The notes beneath the pieces are model-generated. The model ran no database searches. It was given only the letters and a program-made list of their open reading frames with translations, and had not been told where the DNA came from. From positions 62,001 to 126,000 of the forward strand of contig BGZK01001216.1 in the NCBI GenBank assembly GCA_005406025.1: a DNA stretch of 64,000 bases, written 5' to 3'. How positions within the stretch are numbered: position 1 is the stretch's first letter; every line of letters starts with the position of its first letter. This document shows positions 36,701-47,859 of this stretch, piece after piece. This stretch comes from Eumeta japonica (taxonomy: Eukaryota > Arthropoda > Insecta > Lepidoptera > Psychidae). The translations under genes were made by a program, and so were the position numbers.

Positions 36701-37323
36701 TCATTAACTAACAAAATAACCAAATGACAGTAATAAAAATGGGTTCATTTTTATTATTTTAATCTATTATTTTGTTTATAACTTTTCAGCGCCACATTCA
36801 CATCTAAACGGCGTTAAAAACGGTATTAGATCAAGCTTTAAATATAACGCGGTAGACATAACTCAATAGATTTTACTAAGCTCTATGTTTAGCTCTAATT
36901 TTCTACGTTGCTCTTTAGAAGATAAGTGATACATGTTTTAGTAGATGATGACAGGAACTTATTACATAAGCTTGAAGATAATATTCAATTTTCTTCTAAG
37001 CTGCAAACTTTAAAACGTTTTTTTTTATTTCGAATTGAACTATATAGGAAAAACAGATTAGAATTCAGATTTACCGATAACTTCAATGACTGTGGATAAT
37101 CGTTTTTTTTTGCTGTTTAAAACATTGTAAATGAGAAAATTTATGATTTTTTTTTTTGCGTTAAACTTAAGTTGCATCTCAATTAAAAACCTTTAAATGC
37201 AATTATCTTTTTTTTCTGTGCAAGGGTGCTCACCTACCGACCCCACCACCTATTCCACCGGCAATCCAGAAAGCTCTGGACTTCTTGGCGACACTGCCCC
37301 CGCCGGCGCCATCCAGATCTTGA
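33593..37323 (+). CDS. RR-1 cuticular protein, three coding exons (gene 1)
   Basis: Joining 33593-33720, 34635-34809 and 37225-37323 gives an open frame that needs only a start codon, so the protein is about 134 residues, a usual size for small RR-1 proteins. Seen: a hydrophobic signal peptide ([14 protein letters not shown], cleavage near APQGQ); the start of the Rebers-Riddiford domain (DGSYRYSYKTDNG, residues 38-50); [10 protein letters not shown] (75-84); [17 protein letters not shown] (91-107); and a Pro-rich tail, [20 protein letters not shown]. Family knowledge: the extended R&R consensus (chitin_bind_4) binds chitin fibres, and RR-1 members are secreted by epidermis into flexible cuticle. 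Introns are GT-AG and the phases match (0 before exon 2, 2 inside Ser44, 0 before GAHLP). [11 protein letters not shown] is typical of lepidopteran larval cuticle proteins. The start codon is not in these exons (see 23031-23112). Exon 3 is much more GC-rich than its surroundings. Confidence 0.92.
34272..34503 (+). repeat. Interspersed repeat A, degenerate copy in intron 2 of gene 1
   Basis: Starts AAATTACATGTATG and ends TTGCCTTTTCGGCTATGGAA then TCCTAAAAA, the landmarks of repeat A, with the middle much diverged. Confidence 0.45.
34635..34809 (+). CDS. Gene 1 coding exon 3 (RR-1 core)
   Basis: The acceptor is TATTATGTTTTCAG and the donor is GTCAGT. It encodes the end of Ser44 and residues 45-102, which is most of the chitin-binding RR-1 domain. 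Aromatic residues of the consensus are present in FSY and SYVAD. Third codon positions are mostly G or C (GACGTGATCGTGGCGCAG), in sharp contrast with the flanking AT-rich introns. That contrast supports a real, well-expressed exon. Confidence 0.93.
35060..35185 (-). repeat. tRNA-derived SINE fragment with a duplicated B box
   Basis: On the minus strand GGTGGCTCAGTAGTTCAG resembles an A box, and TGGGTTCAATCCCGACC is a good B box. The B box is present twice in opposite orientation (35084-35120). It lies in intron 3 of gene 1. Confidence 0.5.
35084..35120. repeat. 17-base hairpin built from a SINE B box
   Basis: GGATTGAACCCAGTATA (35084-35100), loop AGG, then TATATTGGGTTCAATCC (35104-35120). 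Pairing is complete except one G-T. Confidence 0.9.
35460..35970 (-). pseudogene. Mariner relic, family 2 copy 2, inside intron 3 of gene 1
   Basis: Read on the minus strand: [18 protein letters not shown] near 35955-35890 (mariner KxRRSRSVGKKM block), then in a second frame [13 protein letters not shown] (about 35775-35735, catalytic Asp retained), then in the first frame [11 protein letters not shown] and [18 protein letters not shown] (about 35640-35585). The frame changes show it is dead. The order and spacing agree with the copy at 20290-20700. Confidence 0.7.
36007..36279 (-). CDS. Unassigned 90-codon frame in intron 3 of gene 1
   Basis: Starts with ATG and encodes [19 protein letters not shown], a central [17 protein letters not shown] and a basic run ([11 protein letters not shown]). 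No family is recognised. It abuts the upstream side of the mariner relic on the same strand, so it may be sequence next to, or captured by, that element, or a chance frame. Confidence 0.2.
   Translation of the reverse strand: MATPRRRIEQNRHAAHEDCRDCFEDLYELNLKKKLREYLNVEKLCCGSYIHLGIEALVFDAKNIKQKVRRRRRLRCTTRLNADSLIEEEM
36280..37224. other. Remainder of gene 1 intron 3; nothing recognised
   Basis: AT-rich intron sequence ending in the T tract of the last acceptor. Confidence 0.5.
37225..37323 (+). CDS. Gene 1 terminal coding exon
   Basis: The acceptor is a long T tract ending TGTGCAAG. The exon encodes [20 protein letters not shown] and then a short Pro-rich end, followed by TGA. The first five residues complete the RR-1 consensus begun in the previous exon. 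Polyadenylation signals AATAAA follow at 37387-37392 and again near 37523 and 37597, consistent with the 3' end of the gene. Confidence 0.9.
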   Translation, partial: GAHLPTPPPIPPAIQKALDFLATLPPPAPSRS

Positions 37324-37386
37324 GCTGCGTCGCCTTCTCGAAAGACCCGCCGATGAGACAATTTATGACGTCGTACGAATATGATA

Positions 37387-37602
37387 AATAAATGGCCATT
37401 TGCTTACTCGACCGTTACTCATTGCGAATTTTGAAATCCATCGTTACAAGTAGCGGTTACAAGGAATACGTCAGGCATTGTATGTGTATATAGCTCACTT
37501 TGTGTATATATAACAAGCATAGAAAAATAAACAAAACATAACATTATAATGTAATAGGTTAAGGAGGTATGATGTATTTGATTGTATAATTAACCGAATA
37601 AA
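37387..37602 (+). terminator. Polyadenylation signals of gene 1
   Basis: AATAAA hexamers occur at 37387-37392, near 37523 and near 37597, beginning 64 bases after the gene 1 stop codon. The first is embedded in ATAAATAAATGG. The signals are common in AT-rich DNA, so the choice among them is open. Confidence 0.5.
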
Positions 37603-38499
37603 GCATACTCAGTGTCGAAACGCACTGCAAAATTATGAAGTCTTTAAATTCGAATTCTTGTCGTACATTTTTTTTTGTGAGCTCTTAATGAACACCGCCA
37701 AAAATATCGAATACAACATTTATCAAGAGCCGCTCGAACATAAACATGTCATTTTTATGAAGTTGACCGCAAAAGAAAAATTGAAACGCCGCGTCTTCAT
37801 GAATTGTTATCCAAATGTGAAATACAACCGATTGCTTTTTGGATTCACCCGAATATTCATAATGGTTGTATAAAATGGAGAAAGAAAAGTTCTTTTATAA
37901 AGAGAGTCATTTGGCATAATTTTATTGAGTGACAGCTTAAACATGGTTTAAAAATATAAAATGTAAATGTGGAACAGGAGTGAAAAGTTTTGGTGAAAAT
38001 ATTTACGAGTTCAGCAAATAGAGTTAATATTAAATGAGAGAAAACAGTAATAATAATTATTAAATCAAAAGTAAACAAAGTCAGAGCGTGCTTATGCAAC
38101 AAGACCATTGTCTGCAATCTTTATTTTTGCAACTACAACACAGAGTATTGTTGCACGAAACGCAACCAATAGAGGAAGACTGAAAAGCGTTCTTTTCTAA
38201 TTGAATAAACGTATATCGTTCAAATTATTTCCTTTATAATAACCTAAAGATACAATTAGGTGAAGCTGTAGTATTTACTCGAGATCTTAAACGTACATAA
38301 TGGTGGATAAGAAATGTATTATTTATATCGACATATTGTTGTATATTGCATGAGGCTTTTATCACTTTACTGTTGAGTAGTACCTTCACACAATCATTAC
38401 ATTTCAGCTATCCGCGCTGGCCCAGTGTGTCAGATCTACTAACAGCCGTTGTCTTCGCGGCACAATTTTTATTCTTTAATTTTACTAAAAAAACATATC
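37603..38499. other. No gene recognised downstream of gene 1
   Basis: Short frames on both strands without any family resemblance. Confidence 0.5.
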
Positions 38500-38585
38500 A
38501 GTCAGGATCGAACTCAGTACCTGCTGGGTCGAAGAGGATATACTTAACCTGAGCACTGATAATACAATACACTGAACCACCGTCG
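38500..38585 (-). repeat. tRNA-derived SINE fragment
   Basis: On the minus strand GTGCTCAGGTTAAG (A-box like) is followed by TACTGAGTTCGATCCTGAC (B box), about the spacing of a tRNA. It cannot form an acceptor stem, so it is not a tRNA gene. Confidence 0.4.
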
Positions 38586-39606
38586 AAGTCTTAAATACAT
38601 TCGTATGCAAATGAAGAACTTTATATTTATTGAAAAATCGGAATAGTCTTTTCTATATTCTTTTTAGACACATCGAGAAGTGATTCTGTTATGGTTTAAA
38701 ATTGAATTAATCCAGTCACAGAGTAGCCTGTAGTGAGCGTGGCGTGTGCGTTAAATGAACAGGCAGACCGCATATTATGTCGGTTTGAGCTGACAATTAT
38801 TCACAGTTTTAGTGTTAACCTTAGAATAGAATATACGGCAGTATATAATTAACTAAGAATTAACTCTTATGTAGGTAACGCAACACGAAACTACATACTA
38901 CTTAATGCATCTAAACACAATCGTAAAAAAAAAACTAAAAAAATAAAAGTTTTGCAACTTAGTTGACGCTTAGCTCGGAAGTCGAATGAGAATGAAATCT
39001 CTCGTACCAGAGATCCGTCTATGGAATAGCTTAAGCATAAAGTCACACTTCGAGCCGGTCGATATTTCCTATTTAAGTACACCTAATTGGCATTTTTTGG
39101 CACGTTCTTGCGCCGTGTTTTAAGACGACAAACCGTTTGAATGCTTTGACTCATCAATCAATCGAATCAATCTCGTCGACAGAAGTACAAACGATTAGCG
39201 CATTACGAGAAAACAACAGCGTTTACGCAAATTCTATGTGCTAAATAGTGATGTCATTTCCTAAGTAGAGAACGCCGGGCAGGTAACATCAACCGAGCCA
39301 ACAGTTAATGAAGGACAAGGCCGAGCGGGAAAAAAACCCCAACGACGGCCGCTAGAAAGGTAGACTTCAAATCGGACGAACGGTTTTCTCGTATTTAAAA
39401 CGTGGCAGGTTTTTTTATCGACCCAATGCTGACGCATATATATCCTTCAGCATACTTTTTTCACCTTAAAAACTCTGGAAAATTCCAGATGGTCTGCTAT
39501 GATTCGTGGACTCTAACGGACAGACAACTTAACTTGCTGTCTCAGACACGGAGCGAGTGACTTAATTTGATTTAAGTTAAGTGCTCGTAGGTCTATTCGT
39601 CCGTCA
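38586..39606. other. No gene recognised
   Basis: 39230-39440 has somewhat higher GC (AACGACGGCCGCTAGAAAGG) but no credible frame. Confidence 0.45.
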
Positions 39607-39631
39607 TTAGGTTAGGTTAAGTTAGGTTAGG
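39607..39631 (+). repeat. Five TTAGG-type telomere-like units
   Basis: TTAGG TTAGG TTAAG TTAGG TTAGG. TTAGG is the insect telomere unit. The array touches the B box of the SINE at 39631-39697 and may be part of that element. Confidence 0.8.
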
Positions 39632-39697
39632 ATTCGAAATCCGGGTACCTTTTGCTTTGAAGTTATCACTCTTAACCAATTAGCTACTGCCGCCCAG
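39631..39697 (-). repeat. tRNA-derived SINE head
   Basis: On the minus strand GGCGGCAGTAGCTAATTGG then TTAAGAG is a good A box, and GGATTTCGAATCC a B box, about 34 bases apart. No acceptor stem is possible. Confidence 0.6.
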
Positions 39698-42362
39698 TTT
39701 GTCCTATTGAAGTACTAGTACCTCTTTTTCATCTTGTGCCGAACTTAAGACAATAAAAATATTCATCGTTTTACTGTATTTTACTCTATAAAGGAAACAA
39801 AAAAAAAAAAAAACTTTCTGAATAAAATGTCTTGTTAAATAAATTTTAAATAAAATCTATAGACAAGTGAATTGGAGTCTTATTTACCATTAAAATTGAA
39901 CCACACATACGTCTGACTATTACTAATTTAGAACATAATTGAGTTTTCATATGATACATATACACGATTTATGATACATATATCTTATATGTAACACTGA
40001 ATCATAAATTCTTAATATGGTTAATGTTATCATATTGACTATGAATATTCCCGTAAAATCTACCTTTAATGGCGGCATTTAGTAACTACATGCGCACCAC
40101 AACGCATAATGCAATCAATTTTGTAGACACTGTCAAACAGTCCTTCACGCTGTTACGCGCGTACTGTTAGAATTTCGCTTCGGCTCGCACGTAACGGCAG
40201 AAAAATGTGTGATTCTATACACAACGAATTGAAATAGAATTATTTACGTAAGGCCGTAACATTGTGACACGGCCCGTGCTATCACGTACTATGTGTTTGT
40301 GAATGTCATGTTGACATGAAGTATGTAAAATGTATGTTTGTGTTGGAGTATTTTTTTGTATTTGTTTTTCGCTTTTGATACGAAAACCTTAAATGTCAGC
40401 CTCGAAATGTCAAGGCTTTGATTCTGCTTCGTTTAATTGAAGCTCGTATTCTTTTATAACTACATTTTTTATACATAATAGTAGTTAGGTGAGCACAATA
40501 ACAAAAAGTTTTATTTGCAATGGTTTTTAAAGTTCTGCAACAAACACTTCAGGGAACGCATTTCTTGCATCACGCCTAGGATATATAAGTGTAGAATTAA
40601 AAAAAATGTACGTTTCAAGAAATTTTTGATATGACATACTAAACGTACATGGAATGTATACGAGAAAAGTAAAATATATATTTTTTACTGTTAAATACCT
40701 AAAGCGATTATCACTATTTCGGAACATTCAGTTTTAAGGATATCATTGATGATAATCTTGTGATAGTTTTGTTTTAATTATGTGGTTTTCCTCACCTCCG
40801 AATGCAAAAGAATTAAACCCTTTAAAGGATGAACAGTTATAGATGAGAAAGACATTGTTGTGAGGGTTTCAATACATATTTTTTCTAATTTATATTTTTT
40901 AAACAAATAGTATTATTTAAGAAAATAAATTAAAATTTATCATTCACCCTTTATCTCCGAAAGGGCTGAACCTAAAATTTTGAAAAAAAACAGAAGCTAT
41001 TTCTTTACTTACCTACAAGAAGTCTATAGTCTTAAAATAACATGGTGAATCTCTCGATATTTTGCGTACAAACTCATATTTACGTTTGTTTTAATTAGTA
41101 CAACCAAATCTGGGTGCGTATTAAAAAAATATTGTAGATAGCATTCTCGTTGCACGAAGTTCCGCTCGCACTTGTCCGGTTTTTAAGTTAAGATTTTAAC
41201 TAAAATTATTAACAGAGGAATACTTAAAGTACGCAACTGTTCATGTACTTTGTACTTTAAGTACGTAACTGTTATACTTTCAAAAGATTCCTTGATATTT
41301 TTATTGATATAGCCACAAGCAGCGATAAATAATACAATGCAATTTGTTTGGACGATTTAACTTTTGATGTGAGAAAAACAATCGTAAAATCCAAATAAAA
41401 ACTGTGATCTTGAAAATGGACGATCCCACAGGCCGACAAAAATCTTCCCGTTATTTACGAGCTCAGAGAGTTAAAAAATGTATATATACATTTTGTACAA
41501 ACAATGTGGTTAACAATGTATTAATCTATTTTTTAAAGATTTTACTCCAACAATACTTTTCTATTAAGTTAACTGATTTAAATGGGCTTTGCGGCATTCA
41601 ACGCAGATTTAAAGGATTGAGTCGGAACATTTTCTGGAAATGAATGACTAAGTTTAAAAACTTAATCCTTAAAAAAATATTCTTCGTAGTGGGTACACGA
41701 GATCTATGATATCAGAAAAGTTAAAATTTTTGCAAAGAACTAAAGTGTTTTTTTTTTATAATCAGTAAATCCAAATTCAAATAGTCGATTGGATTAGAAG
41801 TTATTTGATTAGACATTGCTTTGAAAATTTTTCTTAAAAGTTATCTTATTCTAGATCAAATTTCAATAAAAGAGTTGATTGGTCAGAAGCGTAAAAACTT
41901 GTTTAAAATTTTTTATTCGATATTATTCAATATCCATTCAACCGATCACAGTGAATTTTTTAAAGAATCTTCATTGGGTAAATTTTTTTTCTATGCCGGT
42001 AGAGCAATCCAAATCGAGTAACCCATTCAAAACTCTATACTGGATGAACATATACACGTGCATACACGGGGTGAATGTTAACACCCTGATATTTTGAAAT
42101 TAGAGATATTTTTTGGAAATCCTTTTTTCTCAGCGTGATGTTAAAAAAACATATGTCGCTAATGCGAAACATACACAAGTATCGATGTTACGTATATGAC
42201 ATCCTCGTGACATCATTTTTATCATTCCATAAGACAGGGGTCGCTTACGTTTGATATCTAGCATGAATTTTATATAATTTATGTATATTAGCAATCATAT
42301 ATAATAAGTATATGTATAATTCTAGCATTATTTTCTTAACTAATTTCTAAATTCTTCCCTAT
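39698..42362. other. No gene recognised
   Basis: AT-rich DNA with a 15-base A run near 39800. Short frames at 41404-42097 show no domain. Confidence 0.45.
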
Positions 42363-43280
42363 TAGGTGGGAAAAAGTTTTTAGCATTTTATAAGTAAAAA
42401 GTTGCAGTGAAATGTCTTTCGTTGTGCTGTTTGTATCTGGTTAGTTTTGGTACCATTAAATATGACATTTTAAAAAAAGAAAAATAAAAAATATAAACGG
42501 TGTCCCGCCTTTATCATATTCTGTCCATCAAAATGCGTGAATCTAATGTGGAAATTCGATACATTTTAAAGTTCTATCACAAAAATTTGTAAAATGTAAC
42601 ACAATCCGCCACAATTTTTTTTACATTTATGGACCTAATGCTGCGTCGTAAGTGTGGTACAAAACTGGTTCAAGTATTTTCAGTCTGGTAATTAATTAAT
42701 TGTAATCGAGCAAGGTTCATCGCTCTGGTCGACCTGTTACGGACAAAGCCGATGCCATTTTGGGAAAAGTAGAGCAAGATCAGCATATTAGTTCTTACGA
42801 TACAGCGGAAGAACTAATGATTGACCATAAAACAATTTCGACCAATTTAAAAAATCTGGATATAGAAATGAGACTCAAGCAAAAAGTAGAGAAAAACGGC
42901 TGGAATTGATCAATAGAAAGGGTGTGGTCTTTCAACATGATGACGCCAGACTACACACATCTTTAGCCACTCAGCAAGTCTTGAAAGAGTTTTACTTGGA
43001 AGTGTTAATGCATATAGCACACTATATAGCTCTAAGCTCTAAGAATTTTTTAGGTAGTGTAGATTAATATCAAGAGAGGACTGTCAAAACTACTTGTCAC
43101 AGTTTTTAATCAGAATTCCCAAAATTTCTACAGCAATGGGATTATGTCACTACCTACAAAACGGACTAAAGTTGTTAAACAAAATGGTATTTATCTATAT
43201 TATAATTGAATGTCAATAAAATATGACGAAAAATTATCTGGAATTTATACATGCAATATGAAAAACTTTTCCCAAATTAA
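42363..43280 (+). pseudogene. Decayed mariner transposon, family 1, with both ends
   Basis: Inverted ends GGTGGGAAAAAGTTTTTAGC (left) and AAAAACTTTTCCCAAAT (right) are flanked by TA, the mariner target. Inside: MRESNVEIRYILKFYHKN, then GRPVTDKADAILGKVEQDQH, ELMIDHKTISTNLKNLDI, and, after an internal deletion that removes the WWDWKG region, LINRKGVVFQHDDARLHTS with the catalytic Asp in HDD. The 5' leader (GTTGTGCTGTTTGTATCTGG) matches the copy at 15375-16455. The length of about 920 bases against roughly 1.3 kb for an intact element agrees with the deletion. Confidence 0.85.
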
Positions 43281-43512
43281 ATATGTTTGAATGAACAAAT
43301 GAAAACAGGTGACTGTTTAACTATGATGAATTTTAACCAATAAGTCATGCGATTGATACTGTCATTTACCATAAAATCTAATACTTCTCTACTAGATACA
43401 TTTAAAAATTGTAATATTCATCTATATCTATTTATTACCTAATAATCCACATATAGAGTAATATAACCCTTTTAAAAAAGATAATAAATCTAAATGAGTA
43501 GGTAAATCAGCG

Positions 43513-43580
43513 GGGATGGCTCGTGATGAAGAGCATTGTCTTCCAAGCAGAAGAAACTGGGTCGGTCCTGATCATGGGTC
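43513..43580 (+). repeat. Possible tRNA-derived SINE head
   Basis: GATGGCTCGTGATGAAGAGC (A-box like) and CTGGGTCGGTCCTGATC (weak B box) with about tRNA spacing. Confidence 0.3.
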
Positions 43581-44019
43581 AAATAATAATTAAAATAATA
43601 CACTTTACGAATCAACCACGAATTGATTTTTAAACTTAAGTAAAATTAAACTACTCTGTGTGCGCTCTCTGTATCTCGGAAAACACGTTAAACTGTCAGT
43701 TGCTGCTGCACAAGTGACAGTGATCGATAACAGCCCCCACCGCACCAACCAATAGGGAGTTTTAAAGTTCAAGGTCATTCTAACGAAGCACGAAAATTGT
43801 CGGTGCGCCTTATTAGGGGGGTCATTAAAACTTGACGCTACAAGTAGGCAAATATTCTGGAATTATATGGGAAAAGACAAAGAGAAAGGAAGTATGTAGA
43901 ATACGGTACGAGTAATGATTTTGTATTGACACGAGTAGAGTTTCAATCTAGGACGCATCCAGCCTAAGAGTCAGAGATAGTCATACAGTCGAGCGCCAGC
44001 CACGACTGGTTCTAATTCG

Positions 44020-44105
44020 TTTTAATCGAATTAAAATAAGATAAAAATCGAGATCAGGGAGGTCATAACCTCTATGATCCCCTCTGGATCCGCCCTTGGG
44101 CAAAT
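44020..44105 (+). repeat. LINE 3' tail fragment
   Basis: GGAGGTCATAACCTCTATGA then TCCCCTCTGGATCCGCCC resembles a common lepidopteran LINE tail (CCTTCTATGACCCCCTCTGGCTCCGCC). Recognition is from memory. Confidence 0.4.
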
Positions 44106-44959
44106 ATTCTTGAGTTAAAATAGTAAGTGAGACATTCATAAGAATTTGTTTGTACTCTTTGAGGAAATATAAAGCATACTAATTGCATAAACGTCATTCA
44201 TTCAAACGTAATATTTTTTCACGTGTACAATACTAAATTTATATGAATTAGTTTTGAATAACAAAATATTGGCTTCGGGTCTGAGGTTTTTGCGACCTCC
44301 GACTAAAAAACCTAAAGCTAAATATGTTTAATTAATTTTTTTTACAACAAGGAAGGAATCAAGGAAAGAACGGCTTTGTTTTTTATTGGCTAAATATTGG
44401 TTTATTAAACATACGGTGTGTTTACGGATAATTATTATCGGATTAATTATTAATCCAATAGTCCCCTTTGTTTATACGAAAAAAAAAAGAGTTTTTTTTG
44501 GTAAACCAAGTAATATAATCAATTCTAAAATATGTTTGCCCGGATAAACATTGAATATTTGTCCGCAAAATGGACCAGCGTTGGCAGTCGTATTTGTCTG
44601 CAAAACTTCATACAAAACCTTGTGTACTCATCTCAATGGCTGTGGAGAATACACGTGATAATGATATGGGCCTTAACGTTAATAATACAAAGGCAAATAT
44701 TAGAAATCGAGGAAACAAATCGGATCGAGCTACTAACTGAAGTTTGCAGAAGCTAATAGAAAAAAAAGGATATTTTGAAGAAATCTAAATTAATGGCTAA
44801 GTATTTTGTATATACAGTAATATGTTCTGCCAAGCCACGCAGAATATTTTGCGAAACACAGTTTTTAACAAAGAGGCGCTGGTTAGTTTCTACTAAATTA
44901 ATAAACCTACAACGATAATAATTTTGTGACATGATTTCTTGTGATTTCGTAAGTCAAAT
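44106..44959. other. No gene recognised
   Basis: AT-rich DNA. The 74-codon frame at 44532-44756 has no known domain. Confidence 0.45.
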
Positions 44960-45360
44960 TAAACTAGAATAATCACTTAAAAGGCTATTGGAGTCTAAAA
45001 ACAATGACTCTTCTAAATAGAATGTTCATCGATTTTAAAAGCGGTCGAGAGACCTTGGTGGACCAAGAAACAGGTCGCCGACCTTTGAAGGCTGTCAAAG
45101 AAGAAAACGTGTTATCAGTTAAAAATGCATCGCGCACTCGAGACAAGAGACTTTCTGGACATTACACCAGTCAAATTTCTTACAGTTCTGATTTTCCACC
45201 TGCTTTGACTCTTTTTTCGTTCCTCTAATTAAAAAAATTAATCAAAGGGAAACAGTTTTCATCGCCGGAAGATGTACGGAATGCTCTTGAAAAAGCAATT
45301 GAAGAGGAGAAAGATTCAAGTGTTCTGTTTTTCACAAGTTTTGAAAAACTAGTTTAGTCG
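44960..45360 (+). pseudogene. IS630/mariner-type transposase relic lacking its core
   Basis: The frame at 45004 reads FKSGRETLVDQETGRRPLK and EENVLSVKNASRTRDKRLSG, like the mariner linker (FxxGRxSLEDxPRSGRP-T-ENV). It then jumps to FPPALTLFSFL (PPYSPDLxxxDFFLFP remnant), a stop, and IKGKQFSSPEDVRNALEKAI (usual C-terminus). The first two catalytic Asp regions are deleted. It differs from families 1 and 2. Confidence 0.65.
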
Positions 45361-46439
45361 TATGATACTTTGAGTTCTTTGAAAGAATATTTACAAAATT
45401 ATAACGTGTAGTCCATTTCTCCGTAATATTACAAAACTTTCTAACTATTTCACGTACAAAGGGAGAATATGGTGAATTTAAAAGAAAAACAGAGCTTCGT
45501 GTTAAAAGAATATCATAATTATGTATAATACAAAAATTATAGCTATTTTTCAATATAATGAAATTTTAGACTTTAGTTATAATTTGAAACAATTTTCTAA
45601 AACTCTTAAGATAATTCTTAAGATTTTTTAGAAATCAATTTGAATACTGAATGCAACATTTAAAAAAAAATTGTCATCTGTACAAGCTTTAGAACTATCA
45701 TAATTATCTTCTTCGTCAATACTACAACAACCAACTTGTGCCATGAAAAAATTGACTACCTACTACAATATAACAAGTGATTAGAAAAGACGTACTGTTA
45801 GTGCTATTCTAAAAATATATTATTGTTTAGGCTAAGAAAAAAACATATACAAAATGAGATGAGCCGTAATCACTAGCATTGTTTATCTTCAATATGTGAA
45901 GATTCATTTAGAAGACGAAATTTTAACTTGGAGTAACTTTATTAAAATAAGTTACTTTATTGAATAACTTTATAGTAATAAGTTAGTTTTGAGGTAGAAG
46001 CTTTCTTTTTGGAAAGCTTCTACCTCAAAACCTTACACTTCTAAATTGTTATGTTTCATTTTAAATCTCAATTCATTCAAGTTACTGCTGTGTATATTAT
46101 CAAAATTAAAGAACTCCTAGTTATAAAATTGGAAAGAATCGAAACAAGAGAAGCGAAACGACCTAATATTGATTAACCCCTTTTATCCACTTCGATGGCT
46201 ACTGCGTATCCCACAAGGGCCGGTATGCAAACAGTTTTCTTGCTAGAAGGTTCAAGGTTTTTCATTACATCCAGCTATACCTGGGTCAAACTGAATATAC
46301 TTAGAAAATATAAAACTGACAACTGAAATTATGATGCATTTTAATTGTTATTTTATAACCTATGAAATAGAGATATTTTGAATTTGAATTTGAGAAAACT
46401 AACAAGTTATTGTTTTCCAAAATAGTGTTCGTTAAAATC
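45361..46439. other. No gene; contains a perfect hairpin
   Basis: AT-rich DNA around the hairpin at 45987-46030. 46185-46300 may be further tRNA-like debris, but the boxes are poor. Confidence 0.4.
45987..46030. repeat. Perfect 19-base hairpin
   Basis: TTTTGAGGTAGAAGCTTTC (45987-46005) and GAAAGCTTCTACCTCAAAA (46012-46030) pair without mismatch around a 6-base loop. The left arm starts with GAGGTAG. Confidence 0.92.
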
Positions 46440-46835
46440 AATATATCATTGCATTCGATGAAACAACTGAGAGAAACACTGCCCACTCGCACTTGAGGTC
46501 GTTTCGACGGCCTCTTCTTATGCAGCCAATGCTTCCTCGGCGTCCGTAAACCACTATTCTTGAAGTTTTTCTTTTATTTTAGGAAATAAATAAAAATCGC
46601 CCTGCGAGGTGAGGGCTGTAAGGCAGGTGACCCAGTATTTTTATACTTAATGTCCTCAAGTTGTTAGTTGTTTGTCTAGTTAGATGTTGTATGTCGTGAG
46701 GCGTTGTCATGATAAAGGAGAATCCTATTGCGAGGTCGTTTTTCCCAAACTTTTTCCAAAACAAGAGTCAAACAATTGTTAGTGTACCAGTCTGCAGTAA
46801 CTGCTTTTTTATCTTGTAAAACAATTGTTGCCCAA
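46440..46835 (-). pseudogene. Mariner transposase fragment, family 2 copy 3
   Basis: Aligns along its length with 20300-20690 (shared GCTTCCTCGGCGTCCGTAAA then CCAC, and TCTTTTATTTTAGGAAATAA). Translation shows GHLPYSPHLAG (PYSPDLAP remnant) and stops. It is more decayed than the copy at 20290. Confidence 0.8.
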
Positions 46836-47750
46836 AGCATTGCATTGCAAGCAAAGCAAGCAAAAAGTCAGTTAAAATTTTCTAGTTGGCTTAAATATCA
46901 AGAAAAGCCATAGTAAAACATTGCACGAATTTTTCTTCTTTTCTTTTTAACTCCAATTCGTAAAAACAAATGACAGATGAATGCAATATACATAATAAGA
47001 TTAGCGAAGAGCTTCATTTTTAAAATATAAATATATTCGATTATTTTAGTTTCTAAGTGACCAGTTCTAAAAATCTTAAGTGGGACCTCCTTATTAATTT
47101 TTCTTTTCAGTCTAAGAAACGCATACTTCAAATACAATATTTAGTTTTAAGTAGTGATCCCAAAATACACTTGTTTCAATACTCGTCAACGAACTCTCTT
47201 TTTATACTTATATTATAGTTTTTTTGTTCGAAGTAATTAAAAACTACAAGACATATATTGATAAAATTTATAGTGTAGGTATCTTCTATAAGCCGCTATT
47301 TAGTTTGGTGGTTAAATATCAACATTAATATTTTTAAAGGGGGCGCTCCATAATTGTAACAGGAATTGAAAAAAAATTTAACAAACGCCAACGAGTGAAA
47401 TGTGAATACTTTAATATTTCTAAACAATTTTTCTAATTGTGTGAATAATTTCGGAAATAATAGCTCTGAAAATAGAAAATATTGTGTCCCCCTGTATTTT
47501 CTAAACCGTATACACAAAAAATATAAAAGAATTAACGAAAAGAACGCTTAATAAATACTTTAAAAAAATATATTTTAAATATGATCGAATATAATGTTTT
47601 TGAGTTATTGCCGAAAAACTGTGCTTCCCAATAAAAGGACGTAATTTCTATGAACAAACGCTGTTTTACTGGTGCACCTTAGTTTACACTAGTTTAAGAG
47701 TAACAGTTGACATACCTAATTGTTTTTCTAGTTATAACTAGAATAGATAT
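46836..47750. other. No gene recognised
   Basis: AT-rich DNA with short frames only. Confidence 0.5.
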
Positions 47751-47756
47751 ACAAAC

Positions 47757-47815
47757 AGAATAGATGTATATCTATTCGCCTATAGGGGTATCCCTATAGG
47801 CGTATATCTATTCTG
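47757..47815. repeat. Nested hairpins
   Basis: GAATAGAT/ATCTATTC forms one hairpin (47758-47777). CGCCTATAGGG/CCCTATAGGCG (47777-47787 and 47792-47802) forms a second with loop GTAT, and TATATCTATTCT then recurs at the far end. Confidence 0.8.
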
Positions 47816-47859
47816 AGCGGGAAACATGGGAAAGTGTAACAACGTACTTTTTTCATCTG

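Noticed and set aside
13843..42007. Shared 15-base string ATGCCGGTAGAGCAA near 13843 and 41993
   Set aside because: The flanks do not align, and one such pair is expected by chance in a window this size.
43766..43776. TTCAAGGTCA, a consensus FTZ-F1 binding site known to drive cuticular genes
   Set aside because: It is more than 6 kb downstream of gene 1 and 18 kb from the gene 2 promoter; a ten-base match is expected by chance.
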